Both the position numbers and the translations under genes were made by a program. The notes beneath the pieces are model-generated. The model was not told the DNA's origin. It was given only the letters and a program-made list of their open reading frames with translations, and searched no databases. Positions 32,947-42,165 of a stretch of DNA of 64,000 bases are shown here, one piece after another (within the stretch, counting starts at the first letter, position 1; every line of letters begins with the position of its first letter). This DNA is from Kitasatospora azatica KCTC 9699. GTDB lineage: Bacteria; Actinomycetota; Actinomycetes; Streptomycetales; Streptomycetaceae. Location of the stretch: assembly GCF_000744785.1 (NCBI RefSeq), contig NZ_JQMO01000003.1:5208001-5272000 (forward strand), read 5' to 3'.

Positions 32947-33571
32947 TGATTTCCTCGCCGAGATGGTCAGCAGGTGCTCCATCCGCCGGCCGCAGGTGCA
33001 GTCGGGCCATCGTGGTGGCCGAGTTCAGCCCGGGTAACCGCAGACCGTGCTCCGGTTGGTGGTGAAGGCGTCGTAGTTCCGAGCGAGCTCTCGGGGCAGT
33101 CGGGGACAACACGCACGTGGGTACCGCAGGGTGGTGCGCCGCGATGTCCAGTGGGGCCGATGGAACAGTACGGCTCATGATTCTCGGTGACGGGTGGAAG
33201 CAGCTTCGAGGCCCGAGAGGCCGACACCAGCGGGTTCGACTCCGCCTGTTGGTTGGCGTGGTGAACAAATCCGTTTGGCATACGCATGCTCCCCAGCCAA
33301 CAGCCGGGATCAGACCCAGGCGTCACGGAGCTGAGCCGGGTCTCGCTGAACCCAAGCCTGTTCAGGTGCTCGGTCCGATTGCCGTGCTCCCCGCCCCAGG
33401 GCTGCTGGCTGTGGCACCGGGTGAGAAGGCAGTAGTGGCCAGCGCGCAGGGATTCTGATCGAATTTCACCCGTTCGTGATGATAAGTCCGGACGATGCTC
33501 GCCAGAGCCTTGTTGGGGTGGCCATGCTCGGGTGTGCGGTGTTGGCCGCGAGTCGGCGGGAGGTGTCGGTT
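32947..33571. other. intergenic; ends in the conserved 5' flank of the recombinase
   Basis: Nothing recognisable is encoded between 32947 and about 33425. From GAAGGCAGTAG (about 33425) to the recombinase start the sequence matches the DNA before copy 3 (42019-42165), including CAGCGCGCAGGGATTCT and TTCACCCGTTCGTGATGAT. The 5' non-coding flank is therefore part of the repeated unit. Confidence 0.5.
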
Positions 33572-35026
33572 GTGGCGATGGCTTTGGCAGTGAGTGGCGA
33601 TGTGTCCGCTACTTCAGACGGTATGTCGGATGCGCTGGCTGGATGGGTGCGTGAACGTGGAGGGCACGCTCAGGTGAGGACACCCGAGAGCGGCGGGCTG
33701 CGGTTCGCGTTCTACGGCCGGGTCTCCACCGAGGACCACCAGGACCCCGCCACGTCGCGCGCCTGGCAGTTGCTGCAGGCCGAGTCCCTGGTTTCCGGCC
33801 ATGGCCGGGTCGTGGCCGAGTTCTTTGATGTCGGGCACAGCAGGGCGCTGCCCTGGGCACGCCGTCCCGAGGCCGGCGCTCTTCTCGCGGCGCTGACCGA
33901 TCCGGACCGGGGGTTCGACGCGATCGTCATCGGCTCGAGCGAACGCGCCTTCCACGGCAACCAGTTCAGCGTGATGGCGCCGCTGTTCGAGCACTACGGC
34001 GTGGGCGTGTGGATCCCGGAACTGGGCGGCTGTGTCGACCCGAAGGTCGCCGGGCACGAGGAGCTGATGGTCCTGCTCGGCATCCTCGCCAAGCGCGAGG
34101 TCACCCGTGCCCGGATCCGGGTCCGCTCCGCGATGACGGTCCAGACCCGCGACCAGGGCCGCTACCTGGGCGGACGGCCTCCCTACGGCTACCGCCTGGT
34201 GGATGCGGGCCCGCACCCCAACCGGTCCTTCGCCCGGCGCGGGGTGCGCCTGCGGCGGCTGGACACCGACCCCCACGCCGGCCCGATCGTGCGGTGGATC
34301 TTCTCCCAGCGCCTGGCCGGCCACAGCCTCGCCCGGATCACCCGTGCCCTGAACGACACCCAGGTCCCGCCCCCGTCCGCCGCCGACCCGGACCGCAACC
34401 CGCACCGCGACGGCCAGCACTGGCAGGTCCCCACCGTGCGGGCCATCCTGGCCAACCCCCGCTACACCGGCCGCCAGGTCTGGAACCGCCAGCGCACCGA
34501 CCACGAGCTGATCGACCCGGACAACACCACCCTCGGCCACCGCGACGTCATGCGCTGGAACACCCCCAACGACTGGGCCATCTCCCACAAACAGGCACAC
34601 CCGGCCCTGGTCAGCGAGGCCGACTTCGTCGCCGCCCAAAACGTCCGCGTGACCCGAGAAGCGACGCCGGGCCGCACGTACCGGCTGGCCGGGATCCTGC
34701 ACTGCGGCCTGTGCGGGCGCCGGATGGACTCCCACTGGACCCACCAGCGCCCCGGTTACCGCTGCCGACACGGCCACAACAGCGCCACCACCCCGGACCC
34801 AGACCGGCCGCGCAACGCATACGTGCGAGAAGACCAGATCCTGGCCCACCTGCCAGCCCTCGTCCTGCGCCTCACAGCTGCAGTCGGCGATGCGGCCGGT
34901 GAACCGCCCACCGCCCTCGACGCCGTCGAGTACATGCGTGCCAGAGGCATCACGCTGACCTACGACGCGGCGGCCAAGACCCTGACCGCCGGCACCGAGC
35001 GAGCCGAGAGAAGCCTGATCGGCTGA
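33572..35026 (+). CDS. serine recombinase copy 2 (intact)
   Basis: 484 aa using the GTG at 33572, chosen because GGGAGG lies eight bases upstream; in-frame alternatives are ATG 33476, ATG 33578 and GTG 33602. The resolvase domain begins LRFAFYGRVSTEDHQDPATS with the catalytic Ser in GRVST, followed by IGSSERAFHGNQF and IPELGGCVDP. The recombinase domain contains GRPPYGYRLVDAGPHPNRSF and VRAILANPRYTGRQVWNR. A zinc ribbon (CGLCGRRMDSHW...YRCRHG) follows. At ~480 residues it is a short large-serine-recombinase, the type used for integration and excision of elements. It is the only undamaged copy of three and could act on the others' sites in trans. Confidence 0.9.
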   Translation: MAMALAVSGDVSATSDGMSDALAGWVRERGGHAQVRTPESGGLRFAFYGRVSTEDHQDPATSRAWQLLQAESLVSGHGRVVAEFFDVGHSRALPWARRPEAGALLAALTDPDRGFDAIVIGSSERAFHGNQFSVMAPLFEHYGVGVWIPELGGCVDPKVAGHEELMVLLGILAKREVTRARIRVRSAMTVQTRDQGRYLGGRPPYGYRLVDAGPHPNRSFARRGVRLRRLDTDPHAGPIVRWIFSQRLAGHSLARITRALNDTQVPPPSAADPDRNPHRDGQHWQVPTVRAILANPRYTGRQVWNRQRTDHELIDPDNTTLGHRDVMRWNTPNDWAISHKQAHPALVSEADFVAAQNVRVTREATPGRTYRLAGILHCGLCGRRMDSHWTHQRPGYRCRHGHNSATTPDPDRPRNAYVREDQILAHLPALVLRLTAAVGDAAGEPPTALDAVEYMRARGITLTYDAAAKTLTAGTERAERSLIG

Positions 35027-35074
35027 CATTCCGGCGAGACAAGCGACGAGCTGAGGACGTTGCGGAACGACGAA

Positions 35075-35140
35075 CGCCCGCACCTGGCCGAAGGCCTGGA
35101 ACGGGCGCCGATTCACCGTGCTCGGAGATCAAGCACGGTG
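35075..35140 (+). terminator. two hairpins after recombinase copy 2
   Basis: The 33-base hairpin CGCCCG...CGGGCG (35075-35107) is identical to those after copies 1 and 3. A second hairpin, CACCGTGCT...AGCACGGTG (35114-35140), follows. TGTGTCCGAG comes next at 35150-35159. The set travels with the recombinase, as terminator or as part of its attachment site. Confidence 0.5.
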
Positions 35141-35594
35141 GGGAAAGAGTGTGTCCGAGGCCGGACTTGTACCACCGTCCACCCTGGAGTGGGCTTCTGC
35201 GGTGCTGGAGCTGGGCGGGCCCTGATCTGCGGCGACCGCATCGACGCCGGTCCGTCTCTCTCCGGAGAACGGCTGGCGTGGTGCCCGATTCCTGTTAGCA
35301 GTTTGGCCGTGAGCAGACTGAGGCGGAAGGCTGTGGGGCGGATTTAACCCGAAAGAGTGAGTTGCTGGGGATCGGCGGCGCATCGGTCCAGCGGTCAGCG
35401 TCGCCGTTTGCCCTTGCCACGAGTGCTGCGCTGGCGGGTGCGGGTGGCTTTCAGGTGGCCAAGGACACCTGCTCGAACTCCTCGGCATCGACGAAACCAG
35501 ACCCCGCCGGCTGCAGCCCTCAAACTCCAAGCGCGAAGTCCGGGCTAGTTGCCGTGCGAACCCCTTTATCGCGGCTCACGTACATCTTGCGGCG
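35141..35594. other. recombinase 3' flank and uncharacterised DNA
   Basis: 35141 to about 35220 matches the flank of copy 3 (TTGTACCACCG.CCA.CCTGGAG, TGGGCTTCTGCGGTGCTGGA). From 35220 to 35594 I find no gene; frames on both strands look like shadow. Confidence 0.4.
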
Positions 35595-36113
35595 TCAGGC
35601 TGGGTCCGCTGCCAGCGGGAGGCGAAGCTGGATCCCAGCCTGGGCGCGCACTCGCTGGGCGATCCGCATGGCATCGCGCCCTGGCATTCCGATGTCAGTC
35701 ATGTACCCCACAAGCGCCTGCTCGTACGCATCGGCGACAGGAGTGACTTCCCCGGCGCTGCTCTCGGTGAGCACCTGGCGAGCCTCGGTCAGCGCTGCCT
35801 GAGCTTTTGTGGCCAACTCCGTGTCGACCGCGGCGTCCGCTTTGGGCGACTTCTCGCGGGGCCCGAACAACTGCTTCACCCGCGCGCCCAACCCCTTGAC
35901 GGCTTCGGCCACCCTGGGCTCGGCCTTTTTGCCCGCGGCTTCGCCCACACCCTTGGTCAGTCCTTCGATAAACCACAGGAGAAGCAGGTAGCCGATCGGC
36001 AGGGCGAGAGGGAGAAGGTTTCTCTCCGACTCGTCAGTGAAGTACGTCAGGTCGAGTCCGATCTCGACCGAGATCGCCTCGGCGGCACTTCGCGGGTCGG
36101 ATGTATCGGTCAT
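35595..36113 (-). CDS. single-pass membrane protein, second gene of an overlapping pair
   Basis: 172 aa from the ATG at 36113 (MTDTSDPRSAAEAISVEIGL). One hydrophobic segment (NLLPLALPIGYLLLLWFIEG, ~residues 33-52) is followed by a basic, alanine-rich cytoplasmic-type tail (EAAGKKAEPRVAEAVKGLGA). ATGA at 36113-36110 overlaps the stop of the preceding gene, so the two are coupled. The end (VTPVADAYEQALVGYMTDIG) is a helical domain with no known match. A membrane partner tied to a soluble protein inside a defence-rich island suggests an effector/sensor pair, which is inference only. Confidence 0.65.
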   Translation of the reverse strand: MTDTSDPRSAAEAISVEIGLDLTYFTDESERNLLPLALPIGYLLLLWFIEGLTKGVGEAAGKKAEPRVAEAVKGLGARVKQLFGPREKSPKADAAVDTELATKAQAALTEARQVLTESSAGEVTPVADAYEQALVGYMTDIGMPGRDAMRIAQRVRAQAGIQLRLPLAADPA

Positions 36114-37336
36114 GGTCGTTGGCTCCGATCGTCGGGTGGCAGTGCTTCGCTGAGGGGGATTGGCTGCGCTTCGCCGAGCAGGACCGGCATCCATGCCCTG
36201 GGATAGAAGAGCTTGTCGACCAGATCCTGGGCCTCGAGCCTCGCGGCGTCACCGCCCTCCTCCTCGCGCACCTGCCGCAGCCACAACTGGTGCCGCGTGA
36301 TCCAGGTTCCGTCTAGGTTCATGACCGCGAACCCAAGCGAGGTCGCGATCCGCACGGCCCGCTCTTCCGCGTTCTGAGCGAGCGCCCTCCAGGTCTTCTG
36401 CTCGCCTGGGCTACCGCTCGCCGCAGCCGCGGCCCGCCCCACATAGACCGTTGCCAGCTCGTAGGCCGCCGCTGGATAGAGAGACGCGTAGAAAGTGAGC
36501 ATGTCACCGTCTCGCGCTTTATCTATCAGCGTGTCTCCCTCCGCCTTCAGCCCGTCGGCCGCCGCGCGAGCGGCGTTTCCCTCTCCATGTCGGACCATCC
36601 TGGCGCAAAGTCCCCCGGCAATGTCCTCAATCCTCGCCGGGCCGCCAACCGTGACGTATAGGAGCGACTCGATCAGCGCATCCATCTCGTCGTCCGCATT
36701 CTGTGCCCCGGCGGCGCGAGCGAGCATCAGCGCTCGGATCGCGAGCACCCCGCCGATCGTCTTACCGTCGCCAAGCACTTTGCCCTGAAGGTCGTGGGCT
36801 AGTTGACCGAGGCGGTCAAGGAGCCTGTGGGCGCGCTCCGTCATGTCCCTCGCGTCACCGGGGCCGTCGGCGTCGAAGACTTCGGACCTCGCCCACTGCC
36901 TGATCTGCTCGAACCATTGCTCCCCGTTGTCCGGGCGACATGCCTCCAGGATTGCGTCGATCGCCTCCGCCAGTTCTTCGGCGTCGGCGTCCTGCCCCGG
37001 GCCGCTTCGCAGTGAGCGCGCGATCGCCCGCAGCCGATCTTGCAGCGGTGTCGCGGACACGTCCAGCTCGTCCACTACTACGTCGTTCGAGGAGACGCCC
37101 TCGGGCAGCTCGTCGAGTGTCTCAGCGCTGCCGTTCTCGTGGACGTGCGCGTACCCGCCCGCCCGTTTGACGTACTTTCCGCTTACGTTGCCCAGCCTGT
37201 GAGGGGCGGCGTCGTCGGCGAGGAGGTAGTTCATTTGCATCTCGCTGCGGTGCGAGTCCAGGACGAACAAACAGCACGCGGTCATGAACACCTCGTTCAC
37301 GACGATGTGGCGTTGGAGGTCGCGCGCTGGGGTCAT
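36110..37336 (-). CDS. hypothetical protein, first gene of an overlapping pair
   Basis: 408 aa from the ATG at 37336; ATGs at residues 18 and 33 are alternatives and no strong ribosome binding site decides between them. The N-terminus (VNEVFMTACCLFVLDSHRSE; YVKRAGGYAHVHENGSAETL) looks globular. The middle and end are helical and alanine rich (IGGVLAIRALMLARAAGAQN, YASLYPAAAYELATVYVGRA), resembling TPR-like repeats without a clear TPR consensus. No enzyme motif is visible. It overlaps the membrane-protein gene by four bases and lies between recombinase copies 2 and 3. Confidence 0.65.
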   Translation of the reverse strand: MTPARDLQRHIVVNEVFMTACCLFVLDSHRSEMQMNYLLADDAAPHRLGNVSGKYVKRAGGYAHVHENGSAETLDELPEGVSSNDVVVDELDVSATPLQDRLRAIARSLRSGPGQDADAEELAEAIDAILEACRPDNGEQWFEQIRQWARSEVFDADGPGDARDMTERAHRLLDRLGQLAHDLQGKVLGDGKTIGGVLAIRALMLARAAGAQNADDEMDALIESLLYVTVGGPARIEDIAGGLCARMVRHGEGNAARAAADGLKAEGDTLIDKARDGDMLTFYASLYPAAAYELATVYVGRAAAAASGSPGEQKTWRALAQNAEERAVRIATSLGFAVMNLDGTWITRHQLWLRQVREEEGGDAARLEAQDLVDKLFYPRAWMPVLLGEAQPIPLSEALPPDDRSQRP

Positions 37337-37450
37337 AAGATCACGCTATCCGCGGGCACGGGGGTGTGCTCGCGGTAAGGGCCCTTTTGGGGACGGCCTG
37401 CTCACCGAGGCTGCCGTCCGAGCGGAAGTGAGCGGCCGGTCAGTCAATGA

Positions 37451-37673
37451 TCATGCCGCAGTACTCGCCGTCATGTCGACCAGCAGGACCTCGAACGCAG
37501 CCGCCCCCCCATCCGGGTTCGGTCATCTCGTTGAAGGCGGCGACCGCCGCGTCCATGGGCTCCCCGCGGTGTGTCAGGTTCGAGATCCGCTTGGTCTCGT
37601 AGCTGATCTCTTCGAGGCGTTGGCTGGCCACGGGCGGGGGAAGCAGTTCGGGGCGCAGGTCCATGACCTGCAT
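37451..37673 (-). pseudogene. small gene frameshifted in a run of seven G
   Basis: The frame reads MDLRPELLPPPVASQRLEEI, SYETKRISNLTHRGEPMDAA and VAAFNEMTEPGW up to a G7 tract (C7 at 37504-37510 on the plus strand). With six G the frame would continue AAAFEVLLVDMTASTAA to a stop at 37451-37453. As written it runs into GGGCVRGPAG and stops at 37440. This may be a sequencing error, a true mutation or slippage. The ~70-aa product is not recognised. Confidence 0.45.
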
Positions 37674-37949
37674 TATGCGTGCGTAGCCATACCATCCTTT
37701 GTCGGGATGATCGTGTGCCGTTTCCGGCGGGATCCGCTAGGTCGATCACCTCCGGTATTGGTGGGGTATTTCGCCCGCTGCTTCTCCTTGCGGATTGTGA
37801 CAGGGCAGCGGTCGTAGTGAACGGGCAGGGCACGGATACGCTGCCGGGCGAGCGAGAAACGACCGGGGGGTGTGCGATGTCCGAGGTACTGCAGGGGCTG
37901 ATCGATGCGCTGCTCGCCCGCGTCGTCTCGCACGAGTCCCCGCCGCTGC

Positions 37950-38160
37950 CGGCCTTCCCCGAGAGGTCGCCGGGTAGCAGCGGTGCGCCGCCCGAGACCT
38001 TGGCGGTGGCGTCGTACCGGTCCTGGGCGAGTGGATGCCGGCGGTGGCGTGGGCGGCCTGGGTGAGGCCGGAGCAGTCGTAGCCGGTGGCCGTCGGTGCC
38101 GTCGCCTCTCCATTTGTAGGGGGTGCCGATCTTGGAGTGGGCGCAAGCGATCACGGTGGC
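37950..38160 (-). pseudogene. remnant of an NlpC/P60 peptidase gene
   Basis: One frame reads IACAHSKIGTPYKWRGDGTD and the next reads YDCSGLTQAAHATAGIHSPR; a further frame gives GGAPLLPGDL. Together these are the catalytic Cys (DCSGLTQ) region and start of an NlpC/P60 cell-wall hydrolase domain. Frameshifts and missing flanks, including the His region, show decay. Confidence 0.6.
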
Positions 38161-38201
38161 GGCTGCGCACGCGATTTGTTCATCGCGTCGCCGGGCCCGA
38201 G

Positions 38202-39350
38202 TCAGTCAGCATCCTGCATGGTCCTCTGGATGGCTGCGTTGACTTCTGGTGAGTCCCAATATGTGGAGTGGGTCCAAAGACCTGCGGTGGCGGCGTGTGA
38301 GATCGGCAGGTCGGAGGGCAATTCGCCGTTGTGCAGGCGGAAGACTGTGGCCGCGACGAAGGCAAGGGGGTCCAGGGGCTGCCACAGGTTGGTCCAGGCT
38401 GCCAGCGACGTCGGCAGCTGCACCGGGTTGTCCGGAGAGTAGGGCGCCAGAGCACCGCCGCGAGGGTCGCAGAGATGGAAGTACGCAGCCTGGGAGCCGA
38501 AGGTGACGAGGGAATTCACCCAGAGCGGCCTGCTCGCGGTGGCGAGGTCTACGGCGATCACACCACCGAGGCTGTGTGCGACGATCCGGACCGGGTGGTC
38601 TGCGGAACGTCCGAGGCGTGGGTCGACGGCGCTGATGGTGTCGCGGATCCGATCGTGGATCAGCTGTTGGTGGCGCTGGTAGACCAGGACATCGCCCAGG
38701 AACCGAGTGGTGGCGGGCCCGAGGCGGGTACGGAGGGCGTGATTCATCCGTCCGGCGACGGCGTTCACCGCAGCGCCGGCCATGCGGTCGAGGCGAATGA
38801 GTACGCGCTGGACGGTGTCCCTGCCAGGAGCAGAACCGCTGGCCGCTGCGCGCAGACCGCTGTCTTCCTCCGCCTCCCCCGGTCGGCCCTCTCGGAGTGT
38901 CTCCGTGAGGGCGAGGGCGGTCTCGCTCAGCAGCTCTGCATCGGCGAGTTCGCTCAGCCATCGGGTCTCTGGCCAGACTTCGTTGACGGCTTCGAGGATC
39001 GCGCTCACCGATGTCGACGTGGCGGGGGAGTCGCGCAGTCCGTCGTCACCGAGGGCGTCGCGGAGCAGAACTTCGAAGAGCAGCCGGCTGTCGATGGGCG
39101 GGGCGTTGATGGCGAGTGCCCGTCCGAGGTCGTCGTGGGCGGTGCCCGGGCCGTCCTCGCGGAGCCCGTCCCCTTGGCGGGCGCTTGCGGGCAGGGCCAG
39201 GTCGACGAACTCGTGGCGCGCGCCCAGGTCTCCCCAGAACACGGGCAGCATCGGGACCCCACTGGTCTCCTGCATCTTCTTCACGGCGGCGTCGAATTCC
39301 TGCGGCTCCCGGTTGCCCACCCCGTGGATGACGAAGACCGGACTGTCCAT
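38202..39350 (-). CDS. alpha/beta-hydrolase-fold esterase/lipase-like protein
   Basis: 382 aa from the ATG at 39350 (MDSPVFVIHGVGNREPQEFD). HGVGN is the oxyanion-hole strand, and RIVAHSLGGVIAVDLA holds the nucleophile Ser260 in a GxSxG-like HSLGG elbow. LVTFGSQAAYFHLCDPRG and WTNLWQPLDPLAF follow, as in serine-esterase/PGAP1-like proteins. A long helical insertion (~90-240) sits between the first strand and the nucleophile. There is no signal peptide, so it acts inside the cell. It starts 12 bp after the CHAT fusion gene and is very likely co-transcribed. A catalytic His near the end (ISHAATAGLWTHSTYW) is available. Confidence 0.8.
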   Translation of the reverse strand: MDSPVFVIHGVGNREPQEFDAAVKKMQETSGVPMLPVFWGDLGARHEFVDLALPASARQGDGLREDGPGTAHDDLGRALAINAPPIDSRLLFEVLLRDALGDDGLRDSPATSTSVSAILEAVNEVWPETRWLSELADAELLSETALALTETLREGRPGEAEEDSGLRAAASGSAPGRDTVQRVLIRLDRMAGAAVNAVAGRMNHALRTRLGPATTRFLGDVLVYQRHQQLIHDRIRDTISAVDPRLGRSADHPVRIVAHSLGGVIAVDLATASRPLWVNSLVTFGSQAAYFHLCDPRGGALAPYSPDNPVQLPTSLAAWTNLWQPLDPLAFVAATVFRLHNGELPSDLPISHAATAGLWTHSTYWDSPEVNAAIQRTMQDAD

Positions 39351-39362
39351 GACGTAGTGCTC

Positions 39363-41846
39363 CTACACGGTGGTGACGATGGCGGACGGGTTCCCGTAGA
39401 CCGCGTACGCGAGCCAGGTCGGATCGGCGTCCGCGTCACGGGCCGCGCGGCGGGCGTTGAGGGATGCTTGACCGAGGGGCTGATGGTCCACCACCAAGTG
39501 CCGGTAGAAGGCCTCGGCGTAGGTGAGGGCGGAAGTCGACCTGACAGGCCACAGCGTCCCCACGAATGCGGCGGCACCGGCCTCAAGGAACATGGGGGCC
39601 CAGCCGAGCGAGGAGCCGAACCAGTCGATCTCTCCCGCGCTGCGACAGGCGTTGAAGAAGACCAGCGGCCGGCTCTCCCGCAGCGCGCCGCTCGCGGTCA
39701 GGTAGCTGAGGTCAATCGGATCGAACGGACCGTCGGCCATCTCGACGGTGGAGCCTGCTGGGGTGAACGAGTTGTGGCATGCGAAGTGGAGCAGGCCCGA
39801 CTCACCGAGGTCAAGCAGCCTTGTCAGATCCGCGGTTGACTCGATCGGAGTACCAGCTGGTTGGCCGAGGCGGGACTGGATCAGGTGGACCTCGCGTAGC
39901 GCGTCGGCCGGCGAACCGGGAGGAACGATGAACACCGCGCCGCCCAGGTCGATCTGATCTCCCCGTCGCTGTTTGAAAACCCGGCGGACCAGCGGCATCC
40001 ACTCGGCGAGGAAGCCCTCGCCCTCAAGGTTTCCGTTGAGCGGGTAGAGCAGCTCCCACGGGATGATGCCCTGGTCTCCCAGTACGGTCAGAGTGGAGAT
40101 GCTCGATTGCTGCGACCAGAACTGACTCTGGACCGGCTCGGGGATCACCGTGTTCCAGAGCTGGACGCCGTGGTTGCGAAGACGGGCCCGCAGGCGGTCG
40201 GCGGAGAGTTGGCGCCCGCCGGGCCGGTGAGTCCTGGAGAGTTCCTTCAACTCGGCGAAGATCTGCTGCGCTGCCCGACTGGGGTCGCCGCCCTGGAAGC
40301 TGAGCTGCTCGGGGGCGTAGAAGGTGTCCGTCATCAACTGAAAGCTGTAACTGCCGGGCGCAGCGCCCTTCAGCACCTGCAGCGTGGCCTCGCCCGGTCG
40401 GGCCGCCAGCGACGGCAGCCTGGTGCGGTGCGGCCGTCGTGAGACGGTGGTGCTGCCGTAGTTGACAGAGACCACGCGGTTCGTCTCGCCCAGAAACGTG
40501 CCGTTTCGGAAGACTCGGACGATCACGATGTGCTGGCCGGGCCCCGTCGCCCTGAGCCCGAAGAGCAGGACATCCGAATCCCGTTCCCGGTGGACCAGTA
40601 CGTCCTGCTGCAGATCGTCCAGCGAGGCGAGGCCTGGGGCGTGCACGGCGACGGTGAGCCGGGCACCGGCTGGCGGAATCTCGAAATGCTTCAGGACGGT
40701 TCCGCGGACCGAGTCCCATGCGATCTGGACCTGCAACGGCAGGATACGTCCGACGTCTGCCTGCTCCACGAGATCGACGACCAGGCTGTGACCGCCCGCT
40801 GGGGACGGCTGCTGGGCCTCGTGCGATGGCACGTCCGGCGGTGTGCTGCCGGGATCTTCGCCCCTGGCCTCACCGGTGGCCACGCCATTGGTGATGACTT
40901 CGACGCCGGTGGAGGGTGCGCCGACCGGGACCGGCGGGCCGGATAGGGCCGCGCGGCCACTCGGCGCCGCCGAGGCTACGTCCGGCGCACCGCCGCTCAC
41001 CCAGTTGAGGGCGGCACTCAGCACGCGCGGCCCCGCGAAGGCGTTCGCAGCCGGCTCCAGGACCAGCGTGGCGCCGGGGATGTGGTCGGCGAGCCAGCGC
41101 GAGTGGCCGACCGGGGAGTACACGTCATCGGCACCGTGCCAGAGCGATACCGGCACAGTGATGTCCTCGACCTTGAAGCCCCAGTCCGAGGTGAACGCCA
41201 CCACATCGTCGACCCAGCCGTCCGCGTTCTGCCGGAACGCCTCCTGGTAGTTGCGCTGCAGCAGCTGGCGGACACCCCCATCGGAGACCACCACCCTGTC
41301 GGCGACCGAAGGGTCGGGCGTCAGCCCCTCGACCCGGGTCGGCCAGCCCGCGCGCCCGCGTGGGTGGGAGTGCGGGCTGCCCGTGAGCAGAGCGCGCTCT
41401 GCCTCGACGTACGAGCGGACGTTGGACGCTGTCATCCCCGCGTACCAGTCCAGGCCATTCGCGTCCCGGGGAGCCAGGCCGACCAGCACGGCCACCCGTG
41501 ACACCCGCTCCGGGAGCAGCGCAGCACAGGCCAACGCGTGCGGTCCGCCGCCCGAACGGCCCAGGACCGCGAACTCGTCCAGCCCCAAGGAGTCGGCGAT
41601 GGCCAGGACATCAGCGGCAGCCGAGGCCACTCGGCGGCCCGGCAGCCTGTCCGAGTCACCGTATCCCGGTCGGTCGTAGCTGATCAGCCGGATGCCCAAC
41701 CGATAGAGCACTGAGCTGCGCGGCGCAGGGCCCAGACGACTCCCCGGTGTTCCGTGCAGAAGGACGACCGGACGGCCATCCGGCTCGCCCATGCTCTCGA
41801 CTGCGAGGACACGGCCGTCAGCCACATTGACAAGTCTGATCGCCAC
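39363..41846 (-). CDS. alpha/beta hydrolase-CHAT protease fusion
   Basis: 827 aa from the ATG at 41846. Residues 1-~285 are an alpha/beta hydrolase: VVLLHGTPGSRLG, nucleophile elbow LGRSGGG (Ser98), acid HGADD (Asp240). The position normally held by the catalytic His reads EPAANAFAG, so the hydrolase may be inactive or altered. A low-complexity linker (~290-350) leads to a beta-rich middle domain (~355-470). Residues ~520-827 are a CHAT (caspase HetF-associated TPR) protease with WELLYPL, HFACHN (His691) and FFNACRSAG (Cys734), the catalytic dyad. CHAT proteases cleave partner proteins in several bacterial death or defence systems. The downstream hydrolase at 38202 is a candidate partner or substrate. 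Confidence 0.88.
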   Translation of the reverse strand: MAIRLVNVADGRVLAVESMGEPDGRPVVLLHGTPGSRLGPAPRSSVLYRLGIRLISYDRPGYGDSDRLPGRRVASAAADVLAIADSLGLDEFAVLGRSGGGPHALACAALLPERVSRVAVLVGLAPRDANGLDWYAGMTASNVRSYVEAERALLTGSPHSHPRGRAGWPTRVEGLTPDPSVADRVVVSDGGVRQLLQRNYQEAFRQNADGWVDDVVAFTSDWGFKVEDITVPVSLWHGADDVYSPVGHSRWLADHIPGATLVLEPAANAFAGPRVLSAALNWVSGGAPDVASAAPSGRAALSGPPVPVGAPSTGVEVITNGVATGEARGEDPGSTPPDVPSHEAQQPSPAGGHSLVVDLVEQADVGRILPLQVQIAWDSVRGTVLKHFEIPPAGARLTVAVHAPGLASLDDLQQDVLVHRERDSDVLLFGLRATGPGQHIVIVRVFRNGTFLGETNRVVSVNYGSTTVSRRPHRTRLPSLAARPGEATLQVLKGAAPGSYSFQLMTDTFYAPEQLSFQGGDPSRAAQQIFAELKELSRTHRPGGRQLSADRLRARLRNHGVQLWNTVIPEPVQSQFWSQQSSISTLTVLGDQGIIPWELLYPLNGNLEGEGFLAEWMPLVRRVFKQRRGDQIDLGGAVFIVPPGSPADALREVHLIQSRLGQPAGTPIESTADLTRLLDLGESGLLHFACHNSFTPAGSTVEMADGPFDPIDLSYLTASGALRESRPLVFFNACRSAGEIDWFGSSLGWAPMFLEAGAAAFVGTLWPVRSTSALTYAEAFYRHLVVDHQPLGQASLNARRAARDADADPTWLAYAVYGNPSAIVTTV

Positions 41847-42165
41847 ACTTACCCGCCCAGAGAATCAGATTCCACCAAGCCTACGGGCAAGATGACTTGA
41901 AGTCAGCTCCCGAGCCTCTTCTCCCAGCGCGGCAGGTGGGTTCGAACCTCACCGGGGATCGGCCGTCAGCAGGCTGCCGAACCTCACAACCCGGGGCTGC
42001 CGGCTGCGGCACGAGAATGAGAAGGCAGTAGTGCCCAGCGCGCAGGGATTCTTATCGAACTTCACCCGTTCGTGATGATAGTCCGGGGGACTCTCGCCAG
42101 AGGCTTGTTGGGGTGGTCATGCTCGGGGTGCGGTGTTGGCCGCGAGTCGGCGGGAGGTGTCAGTC
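41847..42165. other. intergenic; conserved 5' flank of recombinase copy 3
   Basis: No gene is seen. From about 42019 the sequence matches the flank of copy 2 (GAGAAGGCAGTAGTG, CAGCGCGCAGGGATTCT, CACCCGTTCGTGATGAT). Confidence 0.4.

Noticed and set aside
41935..41965. tRNA T-arm-like sequence (GTGGG-TTCGAAC-CTCAC)
   Set aside because: No anticodon arm or matching 5' acceptor strand lies upstream, so it is not a tRNA. A similar GGTTCGACTCC at about 33226 also lacks a cloverleaf. A tRNA-derived attachment remnant cannot be excluded.
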